Source: Ctenosaura bakeri
Lineage: Eukaryota; Chordata; Lepidosauria; Squamata; Iguanidae
NCBI GenBank assembly: GCA_948474755.1
Contig: CAOLHI010001481.1
Span: forward strand, 124,001 to 188,000
Direction: 5' to 3'
Length of the DNA: 64,000 nucleotides
Shown piece by piece: positions 19,940 to 32,412 of the stretch. The translations under genes were made by a program, and so were the position numbers. The notes under the pieces were generated by a model. The model did no database searches, was not told the DNA's origin, and saw nothing but the letters and a program-made list of their open reading frames with translations. Within the stretch, counting starts at the first letter, position 1. Each line of letters opens with the position of its first letter.

Positions 19940-21534
19940 TCATTAATTACTTAGGAATACTGAATATGGATGTTGAGGGAGCTATTGCTGTCACCTGCAC
20001 CAACTGTGGCATGTTTGTGTTCTTGCTGGAGGATGTGGGCAGCTACATCTACAGTGAGTGAAAGTTGGTTGCTCTGTTAGAAGAGAAGGTCCAGTAATTT
20101 GAGGCCTGTGCATATTAGGGATGACTTCTGAGCTGTGCTATCTCCCTGGGGGCAAAGATCCAAGATGTAACTCAGCAGTTGACAAAACTAGTCAAACCCA
20201 TTGACCATCCCTCCTTCCTTTTGGTCCACATGGAAATGAACAACATTGCAAGACACAGCCTTCAGGAGAGGATACGGATTACGAAGCTTAGAGTAGGAAC
20301 CTGAAAGACCTTGGTGCACATGTTGTCATTCTTTCCCAGTTGTCTCTTCTCCCAGTTGAAGGGCATGGCCCAGGAAGGGAGAGAAAAGTGGTGGAAGTGA
20401 ACAATTGGCTCTGCAGATGATGCCTCTGAGAATGGTTTGGCTTCTTGGACCAGTTTCTTAAAGTGGACTTCTGGCAAATGATGGGTTGCACATCACAGCA
20501 GTTGGCAGGAATGTTTTTGCTAAGAGTCTCACAAACCTGATTAGGAGGGTTTTGAACTGAGTTATGTAGTGGAGGGAGACAGTATTCTTGAGGGTATGAG
20601 TTCATCAAGTGCTGGAGAAGTGTAGTTATGAATGAACACACATTCTAGATGTAGTCATGAATGCACACATATTCTAGACTTGTAGAAAGCTGATTTTAGT
20701 AAACTTAGAGAATATTGGTTATGATCCCATGGTCAGGAATCCTAAAAGAGAAGGGAGTTCATGATAGATGGGAGTTTCCTAAAAGGGAGACTGAAGGCAC
20801 AATTTCAAAGAATTCCGAAGAAAAATAAAATGGGAGGCATCTAAAGAATTTGTGATGTTTGTCTAAAGAACTTTCAACAGAACTAAGATTTTAAAAGGAC
20901 AAGAAAATGAAAAAGGGGGAAATCACCAAAGGGGAATTCAAACAAATAGCCAGCAAACATAGGGAGAGGGCCAGAAAAGCTAAGGTGCAAAATGAGTGCA
21001 GGCTTACTAGAGAGGTTAAAAACAATAAAAGGGGCTTTTTTCCCCTGTCTGAAACAAAAGGAAGAACAAGGAAATGGTAGGACCATTGAGTGGAGAGGAC
21101 GGCGAAATTCTAGCAGGGGCCAGAGAAACAGCAGAACTACTGAACACCTTCTTTGCCTCAGTTTTCTCCCAAAAGGAAAAAGGGGATGATGCAGTAGGTA
21201 AAGAGGTGGTATAGGAATACCTGGCTATCCTAAATGAATTCAGGTCTCCAGGATGAGATGAACTACATCAAGGGTATTGAAGGAACCAGCAGAAGTAATC
21301 TCTGAACCCCTGGCAATAATCTTAAAGAACTCTTGGAGAACAGGAGAAGTTCCAGAAGACTGGAGGAGGGCAAATATTGTCTCTATATTCAAAAAGAGAA
21401 AAAAGAGGACCCAAATGATTACCATCTAGTCAATACCAGGAAAGATTCTAAGGCTGACCATTGAACAATTAGAAAGGAATGCTGTGATCACTAGCAGTCA
21501 ACATGGGTTTCTCAAAAACAAGTCATGCCAGACT

Positions 21535-21573
<39 letters not shown>

Positions 21574-22617
21574 TCCCTCTCCTTCTCTCTATTTTGATAG
21601 TGTTACTACCTTGGTAAATGAAAGGGAATGCTGTAGATATAGAATATCTTGACCAGTGAGGCCTTTGAAAAATTCCTCTATGATATTTCTTCCAAATAAG
21701 CTAGTAAAATGTGGGCTAGGCAATACTATTGTTAGATGGATCTGTAACTGGCTGACTGACCAAACCCAAAGGGTGCTCACCACTGGGTCCCCTTCATCCT
21801 GGAGAGAAGTGACTACTGGAGTGCCACAAGGTTCTGTCCTGGGCCCAGTGCTATTCAACATCTTTATGAATGACTTCGATGATCGAATAGAGGGCATGCT
21901 CAGCAAATTTGCAGATGACACCAAATTAGGAGGGGTGGCGAATACTCCCAGAGGACAGGATCAAAATTAGAGAACTGAGCCAAAACTAACAAAATGAATT
22001 TCAACTGAAAGAAGTGTAAGGTACTACACTTGGGGAGGAAAAAATAGATCACATGAGTCAGGATTGTGATGCAGCAGCTAAAAAAGCTTCTAGGTCAAAG
22101 GAAGTGATAGTACCACTCTATTCTGCTTTGGTCAGATCCCACCTGGAATGCAGTGTCCAGTTCTCGGCACCACAGTTCAGGAGGGATATTGACAAGCTGG
22201 AATGTTTCCAGAGGAGGGCAACCCAAACCGTAAAGGGCACAGAAACCACGCCCTATGAGGAGCACTTAGGGAGCTGGGTATGGTTAGCCCGGAGAAAAGA
22301 TGGGGGATATGATAGTTATGTTTAAATATTTGAAGGGAATATCATATGAAAGATGGAACAAATTTGTTTTCTATGGCTCCAGAGACTAAGACATGGAGCA
22401 CTGGCTTGAAATGTCAGTCACCTAAACATTAGGAAGAAGTTTCTGTCAGTAAGAGCTGTTTGACAGTGGAATATGCTGTCGAGTATGGTGGATTCTCCTA
22501 CCTTGGAAGTTTTTAAACATGGCCATCTCTTGGGAACACTAAGATTGTATATTCCTGCATGGTAGGGGGTTGTACCAGATTGCCCTTGTGGTCTTTTCCA
22601 GCTATGATTCTATGAAA
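19940..22617 (+). mobile_element. CR1 LINE, old, almost the whole length
   Basis: The ORF1 start is visible at 19966 with a CTNCGM-like zinc-finger region, then an esterase-like segment near 20150-20300, both full of stops. ORF2 follows with much of the endonuclease missing: about 20690-21250 covers the linker, and 21480-22600 the RT with [16 protein letters not shown] and [11 protein letters not shown] 3' terminus 'ctatgattctatg' is at about 22604-22616. Many frameshifts; inactive. Confidence 0.82.
21541..21592. repeat. TC microsatellite inside CR1
   Basis: A (TC)n run with a few interruptions, located at the same CR1 position as the shorter TC run near 3690, so it probably grew from a CR1-internal pyrimidine tract. 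Confidence 0.85.
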
Positions 22618-24024
22618 AACAGGCTCAGTTGCTTTCAGTATGCTTATTTCCAGGCAAGCAGGTGCAGGATTGCAGTCAGGATAGGAAAACAGGGAAAGAT
22701 GTATATACATCTTGTCTTCTTATATATTTTACTCTTTTCTGCTTACCGCTTCAGGGCTTGCTTCAGAGGGTAGGACGTGGGGGATGCCTTTCAGCCCCCT
22801 TGCATCTACATGAGCATGGCTCAGAGTGTTCGGTCCATCCACACCTCTCCCCAACTGGATAAGAAACACAAGCAGAGGCAAAGCTGGAAAAATCCTGAAA
22901 GCCATGCCATTCAGTGCTTCATTTTTCCTGCTTGCTTCCCAATGGGCAAAAGGTGTGGGTTGAGCAATGCTGGCAGGGCTTGGCTTAATCATTGTGAAGA
23001 GGAGATGAAAATTGTAGGGAAATAGCCTCTGCAGCAGTCTCCCAGTCATGGGGCATGTTGAGAGAAGCAGTTGTGGCAGAACCTTGAGATATCTCTCCAG
23101 CTACCTGTTCTCAGTGCACCCTGCAATCAGAAAAGCACTACAGATATCATTTCCCAATGCTCCAATCTGCAGCACCTTGGAAAACTTCTGGTTGAGGCAC
23201 TGCCTGGCTGAATAGGTAGGTTTTTGGGTGGTGGTATTGTCAGATATAGCTACAATAGTCAGTCTGATGATGCAGGATGTCAGTCGTTTTCTTTGCTGAA
23301 GGCAACCTTTAGTTGATGACTCCAAGTACCAGTTTCCATAACTGTTAACATGAAATAGGTCTAGAAAATCAGTATACGCCAAGAATGCTTGCAAGCTGTC
23401 CAGTCACAACCCCCTCAAACACCTTCCCCACACTGGAGAATTTGTAACTGATTCATAGATGTGGGCTGCCCAACTCCTTGCAAATCCTTGGAGAATGTTG
23501 TTTGCTAACCTGATCTTTAAAAGGAAGAGATGCATTATCTTTATGAGTTACTTGTGACACAATTACAAGTGTCACATCCTGTAATCAGAAGAATTATCAT
23601 TATATAATGAGATAATAAGATCTTTAAAAAGTTAAAGATTACATTTCAATGTACTAAAAATATGACCTCAAGTATTATACTACTCTGGCATGCCAGTGTG
23701 TGCCAGTGTAACTCTCCATTTTCTTATCCATTTTATCACTTTCATTTATGTTTGTTTAACCTGTGAAGTGAAACAATTACATTTAACACCCCATTTCACT
23801 GCTGCCAGCCCCTAGATAAGCAAGACGTGTGAAGGTGGATTGATTGACCCAAGCAACAACAAGATCCGGGAGAGTTAACCCAAAATCCTGGAAAATAAAA
23901 AAACAAGGAAGGAAACAGGACTAGAAATGAAGAATCAAATGCTTCCTACCATCAAGTTTCTCCTATTTCTCAATCCCTGTATGTCCCACTAGCCTTGCCC
24001 ATCCTGCGCTCTCTCCACTGATTT
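22618..24024. other. unassigned sequence
   Basis: No exon, RNA gene or classified repeat recognised. Open frames here are short and lack family features. Confidence 0.4.
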
Positions 24025-24040
24025 AGGAAGGGAAAAGTAT

Positions 24041-24942
24041 AGGTTTTTAAAGAGATAAAAGAGATTACAGGAGTAGTAATACCAGTATGTCCAAATATAG
24101 CGTTGTTGTCTATATATAATAAGGTTGAGTGTACTCAGGTAAGAAAAGAATTAATAACAAATTTGTTAATTGCAGCGAGATTAATAATAGCAAAAAAATG
24201 GAAAACAAATGAAAAATTTCAAATAGAGGAATGGTATAAAGAAGTGTGGAAAATTGCAATTAATGATAAATTAACATGTAGAATTAGATTTATGAAAGGT
24301 TTAACAAAAGGGAATGATTTTGAGGAAATTTGGAAAATATTTTTGGAAAAAGCTTTGATAAGAGATGGTAAAGCTACCCTATTACAAGAAGAATGGCAAT
24401 TTTGGAAAGTGGATTAAATAAAAAGTTGGCTCTGGGGGGTGGGTATATATATATATATATTTTGTTTGGTTTTGTTTTGTATTTTGTATTTTTTATTTTT
24501 ATTTTATATTACGCGTGTGTGTTAAACTTGTGATCTATTGATGAAATTGGATATGTAATGTTTAATTTTTAAAAGGAAAAAAAAAAGTTAAAAGTTAACT
24601 GGCTTTGAAGTAATAAGATTATAATTAATAATAGTAATAGGTTAAATGGAAGCCGAAAATATAGAATTAAGAATGAAACTATAATATTAAAAATGAATAT
24701 AATGAAAATAAGAATTAAAGATTGGTAACAAAAATGTATAAGCTGTATGATATGGAATAAGCTGAATAAGGTTATGATTTCAAGTGTAAAAGAGAAAAAA
24801 ATAATAATGTAAGTTTATGTTGTTTAAAGGGGAAAAAAATTTTTTCTTTTTTTTTTCACTATTATGTATAACACATGGTGTTTAATTTTTTTGCTTTTGT
24901 TTTCCAGTTATATAATCAATAAAAAATTATTATAAAAAAAAA
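24041..24942 (+). mobile_element. L1 LINE, 5'-truncated, with 16-bp target duplication
   Basis: The element is flanked by AGGAAGGGAAAAGTAT at 24025-24040 and again at 24943-24958, directly after a poly(A) tail. This is a textbook target-primed insertion. It holds the ORF2 C-terminus and an AT-rich 3' untranslated region with a (TA)n stretch near 24447. The intact target duplication indicates a fairly recent event. Confidence 0.92.
24103..24417 (+). CDS. L1 ORF2 C-terminal fragment
   Basis: The frame ends at 24417 with a K- and W-rich C-terminus (IEEWYKEVWKIAINDKLTC, FEEIWKIFLEKA). This resembles the C-terminal segment of L1 ORF2 proteins downstream of the RT domain. The reverse transcriptase and endonuclease are absent through 5' truncation. 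The first residues are preceded by open sequence in the same frame, so the apparent start is not meaningful. Confidence 0.7.
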   Translation: MLSIYNKVECTQVRKELITNLLIAARLIIAKKWKTNEKFQIEEWYKEVWKIAINDKLTCRIRFMKGLTKGNDFEEIWKIFLEKALIRDGKATLLQEEWQFWKVD

Positions 24943-24958
24943 AGGAAGGGAAAAGTAT

Positions 24959-25977
24959 GAAGAACAGCATGTTTTCCAAAATTGGCCAGCTTGACTGCAG
25001 GAAAATAGAATTTGTGTTGACCTTTTCCATGCAATGGTATGTTATCTCCATTCTCTCCTCCCACTGTTAACTGTGAGCCTCCTGGCATGGTCCAAATCTC
25101 TGTTGGATCTTCCAACTAAGCTTTAGCTGCTAAAAGAAACTTAAACTCGAGCTACTTGACTCATGCAGTGGAAAAACATCTTTAACATTAAAAACCCTTG
25201 ATAAGATGCTAGACAGAAGAAGGCAGCAGTGACACCAGTAGGCTTGGATGGCTTCACTCCTGCTACAGACCCTTTCTCCAGCTGAACGTTTGGTTCAGTG
25301 TAAACCGTACAACTAGAATATTTTTATTCAAAAGAGCAAACTGAAATAATCTGTCAGAATTTACATATTCTGAAACCAGGAGTTCATATCTGAATTAGAG
25401 GCTTTTACTTGGACCCCAGCCAGCTGGTAATAACTATTCCTCTTCCAAGAAGGAAGTACATTCCTCTTCCAAGAAGGAAGTACAAGTTAAAATGACAAAG
25501 CTGTCAGCTGAGCATTTTCTGGAAGAAAAAAATTATCCTTCAGGCAAGTGAGTAACCCAGTAAAAGAGATCACTATTACACGGATGTTTGCTCAAACCAG
25601 AGGATGACGCCTGAGCAGAAATGGCAGGGAAATTTTCATGGCAGAAGTATGAATGAATGAAACCGCAAGTGCGTAATGATTTACGCAAACACTAGCTTAG
25701 TCATTTATTACTGCTTTAATTTATAAAGCGGGGTGAGGAACTTTGGGCCTTCCCACAATTGGCCATGCTGTCTGGAGTTACTGGGAGCTTCACTTGGATC
25801 TGGCCTCATGTACTGGTTAGCTTTGAGTTCAGAGAAATGGCATAGAGGGTTCAAAAGCTTTATTCAGAATAGTGAAGAAACAGCAGCATGTTTTGGCTTT
25901 GCATTGCCTTATAAGCTGTAACATTTCAAATTACTGTGCACTAGAATTCTTTTGGACAGTTAGAACATAGGACAGTT
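24959..25977. other. unassigned sequence
   Basis: No gene recognised apart from the 24-bp tandem duplication listed separately. Confidence 0.4.
25436..25483. repeat. two tandem copies of a 24-bp unit
   Basis: The unit 'attcctcttccaagaaggaa' plus 'gtac' occurs at 25436-25459 and 25460-25483 without mismatch. Each unit is itself partly palindromic (cttcc-aagaaggaag). Confidence 0.9.
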
Positions 25978-26141
25978 AGTGGCATAGGGATGGGGGGACA
26001 TGAGAGTGGTGCGTCCTGGGCAGCAATTTTTGGGGGCACCACCACTCCTTGCCTGCTCCCTGCGTGCTGTCACACCGCTCACATGCACCATCGTCCCACC
26101 TGCCCCCATCCCTACGCCACTGACGCAAAGCTATGCCACTG
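25977..26141. mobile_element. small hAT-like MITE
   Basis: Left end 'agtggcatagggatgggggg' pairs with 'cccccatccctacgccactg' ending at 26122. A second end-like copy 'gctatgccactg' follows to 26141, as if the right end were duplicated. No transposase and no clear 8-bp target duplication. Confidence 0.55.
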
Positions 26142-26687
26142 AACAACTCTTTTCTTAGGCTCTTCCATCTCCCTCCCATTTTCTCATTCTTTCTGCCAAC
26201 TGCATGATCTTGCAGCTGTGTCTGTTCATCCTTATCAGAGATCATTACAATAACATTCCCTCATGGCCAGCACACTGTTTGTCACCTGATCCTATCATCC
26301 CTCCACAGCACAATAAAGCCCATTTGTTAAACATCAGCATGAAGAGACTGCCTTAAGCATGGCAGGATGAGTAAAGCCAACCTGACAGTAACACATGTCT
26401 TGCTTACACCCTGTTTGGATTACTGTAATGTACTCTACATGCGACTGCCTTTGAAAAGTGCTCATGAATTTCAGTTGGCCCAAAGAGGGGTGGTCTACAC
26501 GGAGCACAAAACTCCCTTGTTGCAATAGTTCCACTGGCTGCTGGCCTGTTTCTCTTTGATGTGAAAGGTTTCAAGACTCTGGATAACACTTCACCAGCTC
26601 CTCCCCAGTCTACTCCACAGGGCTGCTAGAGATTCAGCACCCTGAACAGCACTCTCCTGCTCCACTAGTTGATATGGGAAAGGCTCA
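26142..26687. other. unassigned sequence
   Basis: Nothing recognised before the next MITE. Confidence 0.4.
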
Positions 26688-26692
26688 CGTAG

Positions 26693-26892
26693 GGCCTTTC
26701 CGCACTGCACTATTATAGCGCTATTATTCCACTATCAACCTCCTGTGGAATTCTGGGGTTTGTAGTTTCCAGAAGACAAACAGCTCCGTGGCTGAGAATT
26801 CTAAATACCCTTCCCTAAACTGCAAACCCCAGGATTCCACAGGATGTTAAAAGTGGAATAATAGCACTATAACAGCGTAGTGTGGAAAGGCC
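26693..26892. mobile_element. AT-rich foldback MITE, copy 2
   Basis: About 200 bp, palindromic over most of its length, ending in GGCCTTTCCGCAC on the left and its inverse on the right. The flanks read CGTAG at 26688-26692 and 26893-26897. The same repeat could be read as a 3-bp GTA duplication if the ends are GGGCC...GGCCC. Confidence 0.88.
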
Positions 26893-26999
26893 CGTAGACT
26901 CAGCTCCCTGACCTGCATTCCCTGTGTTTTCAGGTTTGAATGCCTGCTGGTCTGAACTAACAGCACAGAGAGGCATTGCCGTTTAAGACAGCTTGGCTG

Positions 27000-27140
27000 T
27001 ACTAACAAATCTCTTTGCAATATGGTGTCTACATACTTTCCTAGTGAAGATACTGATATTCCATTTTTGTTGTACTAAGACTACATAGAGAATAATGTTT
27101 CTCTCTCCTTTTTTGAATAAAAAAAATATTAATTAAAAAA
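27000..27140 (+). mobile_element. short retroposed LINE-like tail with 12-bp target duplication
   Basis: The 141-bp insert is flanked by ACAGCTTGGCTG at 26988-26999 and 27141-27152 and ends in an A-rich tail. This shows target-primed insertion. The body is too short to classify with certainty; an L1 3' end is the most economical reading. Confidence 0.78.
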
Positions 27141-27152
27141 ACAGCTTGGCTG

Positions 27153-27700
27153 CCCGCAACTGTCAAAAAGAATGAATCTCCTTTCTTAGCTGAAGGTCCT
27201 CCATCTTAATCACACTAACATCAGAGTTGGTCTGGCTGTCCATTCTTTGTCCTACTTTGCCCTAATTAAATGGTGCTGATTGTGCTAACTTTAAATTATC
27301 AGTGCTGCCAGGTTTCCAGAGCTCCACCACAGCACACTCCTTCTCCGTTGTAACAATTTCTAAACCTTGCTGTAGAAGAAATATAATCTCATCAATGAGG
27401 GCACTGTGATCAGGGCATTGTTGCTTGTTATATAGCTAGCAACAGTGTATCAGAGCTTAGGTTCTGAGAAAATTAAAGATTCATGTTTGATTCACACATG
27501 CTCTATATACTTTACAAGATCATTGTCTCCTCATGTATAACCCCCCCCTCCTCCTTTTGACATTAAAGGGTTCTTCTGTTTACTCATGCAAGAAGTGGCT
27601 TGGCTGTTTTCTTCTTGAGTAGGGAGAGGGGCACTTTGGCCAAAGTGTATAGAGGTATCTTTCTAGGCTGATTCAGAGTTCATCTATCACTGCACGTATC
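27153..27700. other. unassigned sequence
   Basis: Nothing recognised; a C-run lies near 27541. Confidence 0.4.
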
Positions 27701-28165
27701 ACCTGGTGGGTCAACAACAGGAGTATGCTGTCTAGATTGAGGGAGGTAATGGTACCACTAACCACTGCATTGGTTAGACCTCATCTGGAATACTGTGTCT
27801 AGTTCTGGGCACTTCAGTTCAAAAGGATATCAACAATCTGGAGCATCTCCAGAAGAGGGTGACCAAAATGGTGAAGGCTCTGGAAGCCATGCCCATGAGG
27901 AGCGGCTTAGGGAGCTGGAGATGTTTAGTCTGCAGAAGAGAAGGTTAAGAGGGGACATGATAGCCATATTTAAATATTTGAAGGGATGTCATGTCGAGGA
28001 GAGAGTGGGCTTGTTTTCCACTAATCCAGAGACTAGAACAAGGAGCAATGGATTCAAGCTGCAGGAAAGGAGATTCCACCTGAACCTCAGGAAGAACTTC
28101 CTGATAGTCAGAACTGTCCAGCAGTGGAATATGCTGCCTTGGAGAGTGGTGGAGGCACTTTTCCT
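27701..28165 (+). mobile_element. CR1 LINE C-terminal fragment
   Basis: The ORF2 C-terminal region is readable ([41 protein letters not shown]) up to VVEA. It then stops abruptly before the normal CR1 end and joins CR1 sequence in the opposite orientation. Confidence 0.87.
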
Positions 28166-29560
28166 TGTCGCCTCTTCCACCTTCTAGACCATGAAATTGT
28201 CTGCAAGGCAAGTGAGGAACTTGTTGGACCTTGTGGTCTTGACAGAGTTTAACTGCTAACATATATCAGGATAGTTGAAATCTCCCATTACTACTGCATC
28301 TCTCCTTTCTGAGTGTGTGGTCATCTGCTCCAGGAAGGCATCCCCACAATGACATCCCTATTGTTTTTCGTTCCCTTAATTCTTAGCCAGATGCTCTCGA
28401 CATGGCTTCCTGGATTTAAATCATGGATCTCTTCACAGGTGAAAACATCCCTGATATATAAAGCTACTCCTCCTCCTTTCTTGTTTAGTCTATTTCTTGG
28501 AAAGAGGCTATACCCACCTATTACTACATCCCAATCATGAGACTCATCACATCAGGTTTTGGTGATGCATTTATATCATATTTATTTTGTTGCACTGAGA
28601 GTTCCAGTTCATCTTGTTTATTCCCATGCTCTGTGCATTAGTGTAGAGACATCTAAGGCCATGTGCCCTTCCTGCAAGCCCTTTACTAAAGTTGCTTTTC
28701 CTCTCACAGTCGGTACTAGTACTACTTGGCCTGGGTTTCTTGCCCAGTACTTGCTGAATTCCTGCGCTGAATAGTATTGTCTCTCTCCCCACCCGAACTC
28801 AGTTTAAAGACCTCCTGTTTAGCTTTGCGAGACTGTTAGCAAAAACATTCCTGCCAATGGCTGTGAGGTGCAGCCCATCCATTGCCAGAAGACCATTTCA
28901 TGAAAATGCAGACTGTGGTCAAAACCCCAAATTGTTCCTAGCAGCACCATCTGCCAAGCCAGTTGTTCACCTCCACTATTCTTCTCACCCTTTGTGGGCC
29001 ATGTCCTTCCACAGGGAGGAGAGATGAAATGACAACCTGCGCACTAAGGTCTTTCAGCTTCCTATCCATAACCTCATGATCCTTTGTGATCTGCTGAAAG
29101 CTGTGCCTTGCAGTGTCATTGGTTCCCACGTGAATCAAAAGGATGGGGTTATGGTCAGTGAGCTTGACCAGTCTTGTCAGCCTCTCTGTTACATTGTTAA
29201 TTTTGGCCCCAGGGAGACAGCACACTTTGCAGTTCATCCTGTCAGGGTTGCAAATTGTTGGTTCTGTTCCTCTCAGCAAGGAGTCCTCAACCACCATAAC
29301 TTGTCTCCTCTGAGGATTGTCCGGGGTTACTCAATGTGCAGATTCTTTCAGGGTTGCCTGGACATTCTCTTCAGGCTGAGACTGTTGGTCTTGCTGGTGT
29401 TGGACTTCCTCATTAATAAGGAGGAACAGCTCTTGCTGCTGTTCAGTTTCCTCTTACACAAATATTCCCTGGGCTTGAACAATGGTCTTAGGAAAAATGG
29501 CAAAATAGGTGAGATGGGAGACATGGGAGGGGAGAGAAGCAGCAACAGAGCTTAGGCTCA
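28166..29560 (-). mobile_element. CR1 LINE, ORF1 esterase and endonuclease part
   Basis: On the minus strand, 29297-28938 encodes an esterase-like ORF1 segment (EDSLLRGTE, LIHVGTNDTARHSF) and 28800-28170 covers the ORF2 endonuclease region with stops. It runs in normal CR1 order for about 1.4 kb and breaks at the junction with the plus-strand fragment. It is inactive through multiple stops. Confidence 0.85.
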
Positions 29561-32065
29561 CAGTTATGCTTGCATGGGGCTCATCCCCTCTCCGACGATG
29601 GTAAAATATTACATCCTATAAAAGAAGTGGTACAATCAATGCTGGAAGCCAGGACTCCTACCAACTCCAGAATCAATCACTTCACAGCACCAGGAACGTG
29701 TATGGCTAACGGACAGACATAGATTTCAAGATGGAAGGCGTGGGGCTACATCACTTTTTGCCTCCAGTGTCCATGGAATTGCAGGAGCACATAAACACAA
29801 GTGGAAACTTTGCCAAAAGACACTTTGCAGAACATAGCAAACATCTAAATTGGCACTTAAGTAGGAAGATCAAGTAGATAACACTAGGGTTTCCAGACCC
29901 TTGTCAGTTTGTTTGAAGGCTCCTGTAGATCAAGACACAAAGACCCATCAGGAACTTTCAGGGCTGCCCATGAGTAGGCAACATCAGGGCACACTGAACC
30001 TGAGACCCCTTCCTACAAACCCACCCAGGGAATACAAGATTTGAAAAAGGGAGCAAGACCTTCTGAGTCAGACTGGGAAGATGAGTCTCATGCACAAAAG
30101 AAGCCAAACATCACAAATCAAGTGTGAAATCAGTGAGGCTTGTCTGCTAGAGGGTATTTAACCAAGGCTGGTCTGGGATAGGGGAAAGAGGAGGTGGCTA
30201 CCATTAAAGGCCCTCCCTGAAACTTCAAACCCACCATTTTCTGGAGGTTCCACAAACACCAAGAGCAGGGGGACCAAGACATCTATTTAAGAGATCCTGT
30301 TTCAGATATCAATGGAGGTGAGGGAACGATGGAAGCCTTCCTAATTAGTGATCTTCTGTTCCAATTTACAGCTGCTGAATTGGCCAAAGTTGCCTTGAGG
30401 GATGAAAAGCACCTAAGAGTTGTCTTACTCATTCTCTTTTTCCATTAAGTGAACTCCTAGAAAAGATACAATTTTTGACTTTTCAAAGGGAGTGCAGCCA
30501 ACCACAGATCCATCACCTCAGCATTTCTTGCAGCCTGACATCGCTTTGCCTCCAGCACAGCAGTAATCTCATTAAGCCAGAACATTACCTCCTCCTTTAC
30601 CTTACCTTCCTTTACATTACCTTCTTAGAACTATTACAGATTGTAGACTATGCACCAGCTGCATCTCTTCTCCCTACCCCCATTTCATTTGCTTAACATC
30701 CAACTTGGAGATGGACTTTAGGAAACTTCAAAGGGGACTCACAATTTAATTCATTCTGAAGTTGCAGGATTAGCCATGGTGACCATTAAATAAAATATAT
30801 GAGAAACACGCATTGGTGATACCTTCATTAGATCAACCAGAAGGTACAGAAGGTACATCATGCTATCTCACCAGGTTCTTATCACACAAAGATAATTTTT
30901 AGAAAATCATCAAGCAATGGAAACAAAGTTGATGCTGTTGGAGTCACAAAAGCCTGTAGGTCTCTATTTTATGCAAAATATGTTTTTCATACAGGCAGAA
31001 AGGTGAGTCTCCCTAATCCCTGCAAGACTGAGGAATAACAGGGACAAAGACTATAAAAAAGGTGGGAAAAGATTCAGTTCTCTCTTGTAGCCATAAAATG
31101 TCTTCCCTTTGAGATCTATTTTGCAGAAATTAGTGGCCTTCCCAGGAAGACCTTATGTTGTCAGGTGTGGAGATAACATTTAAGTGTGACAGGCAAATGT
31201 GCCAGTGAAGTCATGTTAGCTTGTTCTTGAAAATCAAGTCCCAGTATAGGGTCATGGACACTCCATTCTCTTCAGGTTAGGATTTTTCTACTGAGAGTTG
31301 TGTTAGACATCTTGAAATCTGAAAACTGCAGAAGTAGTCATGTTGGCCATTGAACAGAATCCAAGATCCCTATTATATTGGTCATAGTAAAGGTAATGGT
31401 CTGCTGCTGGCCTTTATCTCAATTAGCCTTTATCTAACGGATCAACACAGCTTTTTGGCCATCCATCCACCCACCCATTCATCCACACCTGAAATCTGTT
31501 TTAACCAAAGAATGAAATTACTCTCAGGTTTACAATAATGATTCATACATTCTCTTCTCTTGTTATCTCAGAATGTCACCTTGTTTTAAAAAAATAATCT
31601 TCAGTCAGTGTTCCCTTAGTTATATATTCTGCTTAGAAAGCTTGCTCACGCCCTTGATAAACATAGATAGTGATTCATAGAACTATGTAAAACTACCCAT
31701 TTTGGCTTTTGCTGACTTTCTTTATCAATGCAGCACCTAAAATGAACTCCTGAAACTGCCTACTTGCTCTCTGTTTTTCCCTGCTAATGCAAGTGCCTTC
31801 ACATTGCCTGATGAGACCCATGTGAGAAACCGCCAACAGCTCTTCATTATAGCTTCAGACAACATACAGACCACACGACTTTTTAGATCAACTCTTGTCC
31901 CTGCTACCTCTCCTTTCTGCTTTTTTCTAACATCCAGCCTGATTAAGAGAGCTGAAGTTCTTGAAAGGTTGCGCTAATTATTCTGCCTCTGGGGTTGGTC
32001 AAATAAAGGTATTGGCAGAACAATGTGGATTTTGGGATACATCAGGAGTAGAAATTATTTGTCCC
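29561..32065. other. unassigned sequence
   Basis: About 2.5 kb with no exon or repeat family that I can name. Small open frames lack recognisable features. Confidence 0.4.
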
Positions 32066-32158
32066 TGCAGATGTGGTTGGACTGCAACCACCAGCAGCTG
32101 TAGCCAGCATAGCCTGTGGCAAGGAGTGCTGGAAGTTACAGTCCAACAACATCAGGAG
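32066..32158. mobile_element. tiny palindromic MITE
   Basis: Left arm 'gatgtggttggactgcaacc' pairs with the right arm 'acagtccaacaacatc', with 'ccagcagctg' and 'gtgctgga' inside. Fragments with similar wording occur near 940 and 35475. About 93 bp, non-coding. Confidence 0.6.
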
Positions 32159-32412
32159 GAACATCAGACTCCTACCTAGAACAGATATTGATAAGCTTTT
32201 CTCTCACACTTCTGAACTTCCCTGTACCACCATTGCTTTCATTGCCAGCCTCTTCTTATCCTGCTTCAGACTTCATTCTTAGCTCAATAACATGAGCCTC
32301 CTGGCAGCCTTCCCTTCTGGGTGCAGTTGCAGCCCCATTTGGAGCATAACTGTATTCAGAATAAACACCTCCATGTGGTGAGAATAACATCACTTTTGTT
32401 GAAGGTAATGGT

